From positions 17,772,130-17,836,129 of the forward strand of contig NC_086232.1 of NCBI RefSeq assembly GCF_036321145.2: a DNA stretch of 64,000 nucleotides, given 5' to 3'. Shown in pieces: positions 63,646 through 64,000 of this stretch (position 1 is the first letter of the stretch; every line of letters starts with the position of its first letter). The notes below the pieces were generated by a model. It worked only from the letters and a program-made list of their open reading frames with translations. It ran no database searches and was not told the origin of the DNA. The position numbers and the translations under genes were made by a program. This DNA is from Pelmatolapia mariae. Taxonomy: Eukaryota; Chordata; Actinopteri; Cichliformes; Cichlidae.

Positions 63646-64000
63646 ATAAATGTTTGTAAACTTGGAGGCCATGGCATATTGTGGGTATCTATTAGAAAGG
63701 TATGAGGTTTCTTTTAATTGTTCCCGTTTGGCTAGCTCTTGATTATTTTTAAGCTTGTGGGATGCATGTTCCTGTCTACTTTGTGCCAGGGATATTTTTT
63801 GCCCTTTTATGATGGTGAATAACCCCAGGCCACTTTCCACCCCATAGCAAACTGTGGGAACTTAAAATGCATTTTTCATTGAAAGGATAATCTTTAGATT
63901 TCTCGGTGGGTTTCTTGGTCATGGACAAAGCAAACTGATATTTATTGAGAACTTTCAGTGTTTCTGGATTATGTGAAATTGTTCTATAATGAAAGAAGAA

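Larger units (their letters stand above)
54433..64000 (+). other. fbxw7: fbxw7 intron after acidic exon, runs off the window
   Basis: Starts GTAAGC. No shared exon (the MKRKLDHG start known from other vertebrates) and no recognisable beta or gamma first exon was seen before the window ends. Sections 55.2-57.6, 59.1-61.1 and 61.7-64.0 kb hold no gene or named repeat that I can support. Confidence 0.6.

Noticed and set aside
54433..64000. fbxw7 beta or gamma first exon
   Set aside because: No frame resembling the known mammalian beta or gamma starts could be found by eye; a very divergent one cannot be excluded.

Overview
The window looks like nuclear DNA from a teleost fish, probably a percomorph. 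It is AT-rich and almost free of coding sequence. Gene exons are far apart, and the intervals are full of fish-type repeats: Tc1-like and hAT-like DNA transposons, L2 and Rex3/RTE-like LINE ends, tRNA-type SINE remnants, foldback MITEs and long simple repeats. No bacterial-style gene organisation is present. The species cannot be named from the sequence alone.

One host gene is recognisable: the 5' part of an fbxw7-like gene (F-box/WD-repeat substrate receptor of SCF ubiquitin ligases) on the + strand. A CpG-rich promoter and leader-exon region lies near 5.9-6.5 kb and ends in a good splice donor at 6484/6485. An intron of about 47 kb follows. Two coding exons at 53408-53662 (ATG at 53477) and 53917-54432 encode the alpha-isoform-type acidic N-terminus, 234 residues. 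The shared F-box and WD40 exons are not in the window, and neither the beta nor the gamma first exon was recognised before the end. A possible extra leader exon (29341-29418) and a possible alternative pair of exons (about 39640-40155 and 40338-40506) are reported as candidates only.

Layout: 1-5.9 kb is intergenic with two Tc1-like relics, one split by a LINE-like fragment. The region 6.5-53.4 kb is intron 1, holding three of the four hAT-like elements outside other repeats (10.7, 46.7 and 50.9 kb, the fourth at 43.5 kb inside a Tc1-like relic), a 2.7-kb unclassified DNA element at 21.2-23.9 kb with an L2 fragment inside, a Rex3-like relic at 31.1 kb, and foldback MITEs at 38.2 and 50.1 kb. 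The region 54.4-64 kb is the next intron, with a perfect 25-bp hairpin just after the donor, a second Rex3-like relic split by a MITE, and long (CA)n and poly-G tracts.

The most informative observations are four hAT-like insertions with shared TIRs and exact 8-bp target duplications, two of which carry fragments of the same pogo-like transposon; several dated nested insertions; the divergent fbxw7 N-terminus, which lacks the basic KRRR cluster of mammalian alpha; the intronic perfect hairpin; and candidate alternative 5' exons, one of which would place an ATG in frame with fbxw7. Family names come from remembered sequence features and not from any database search.
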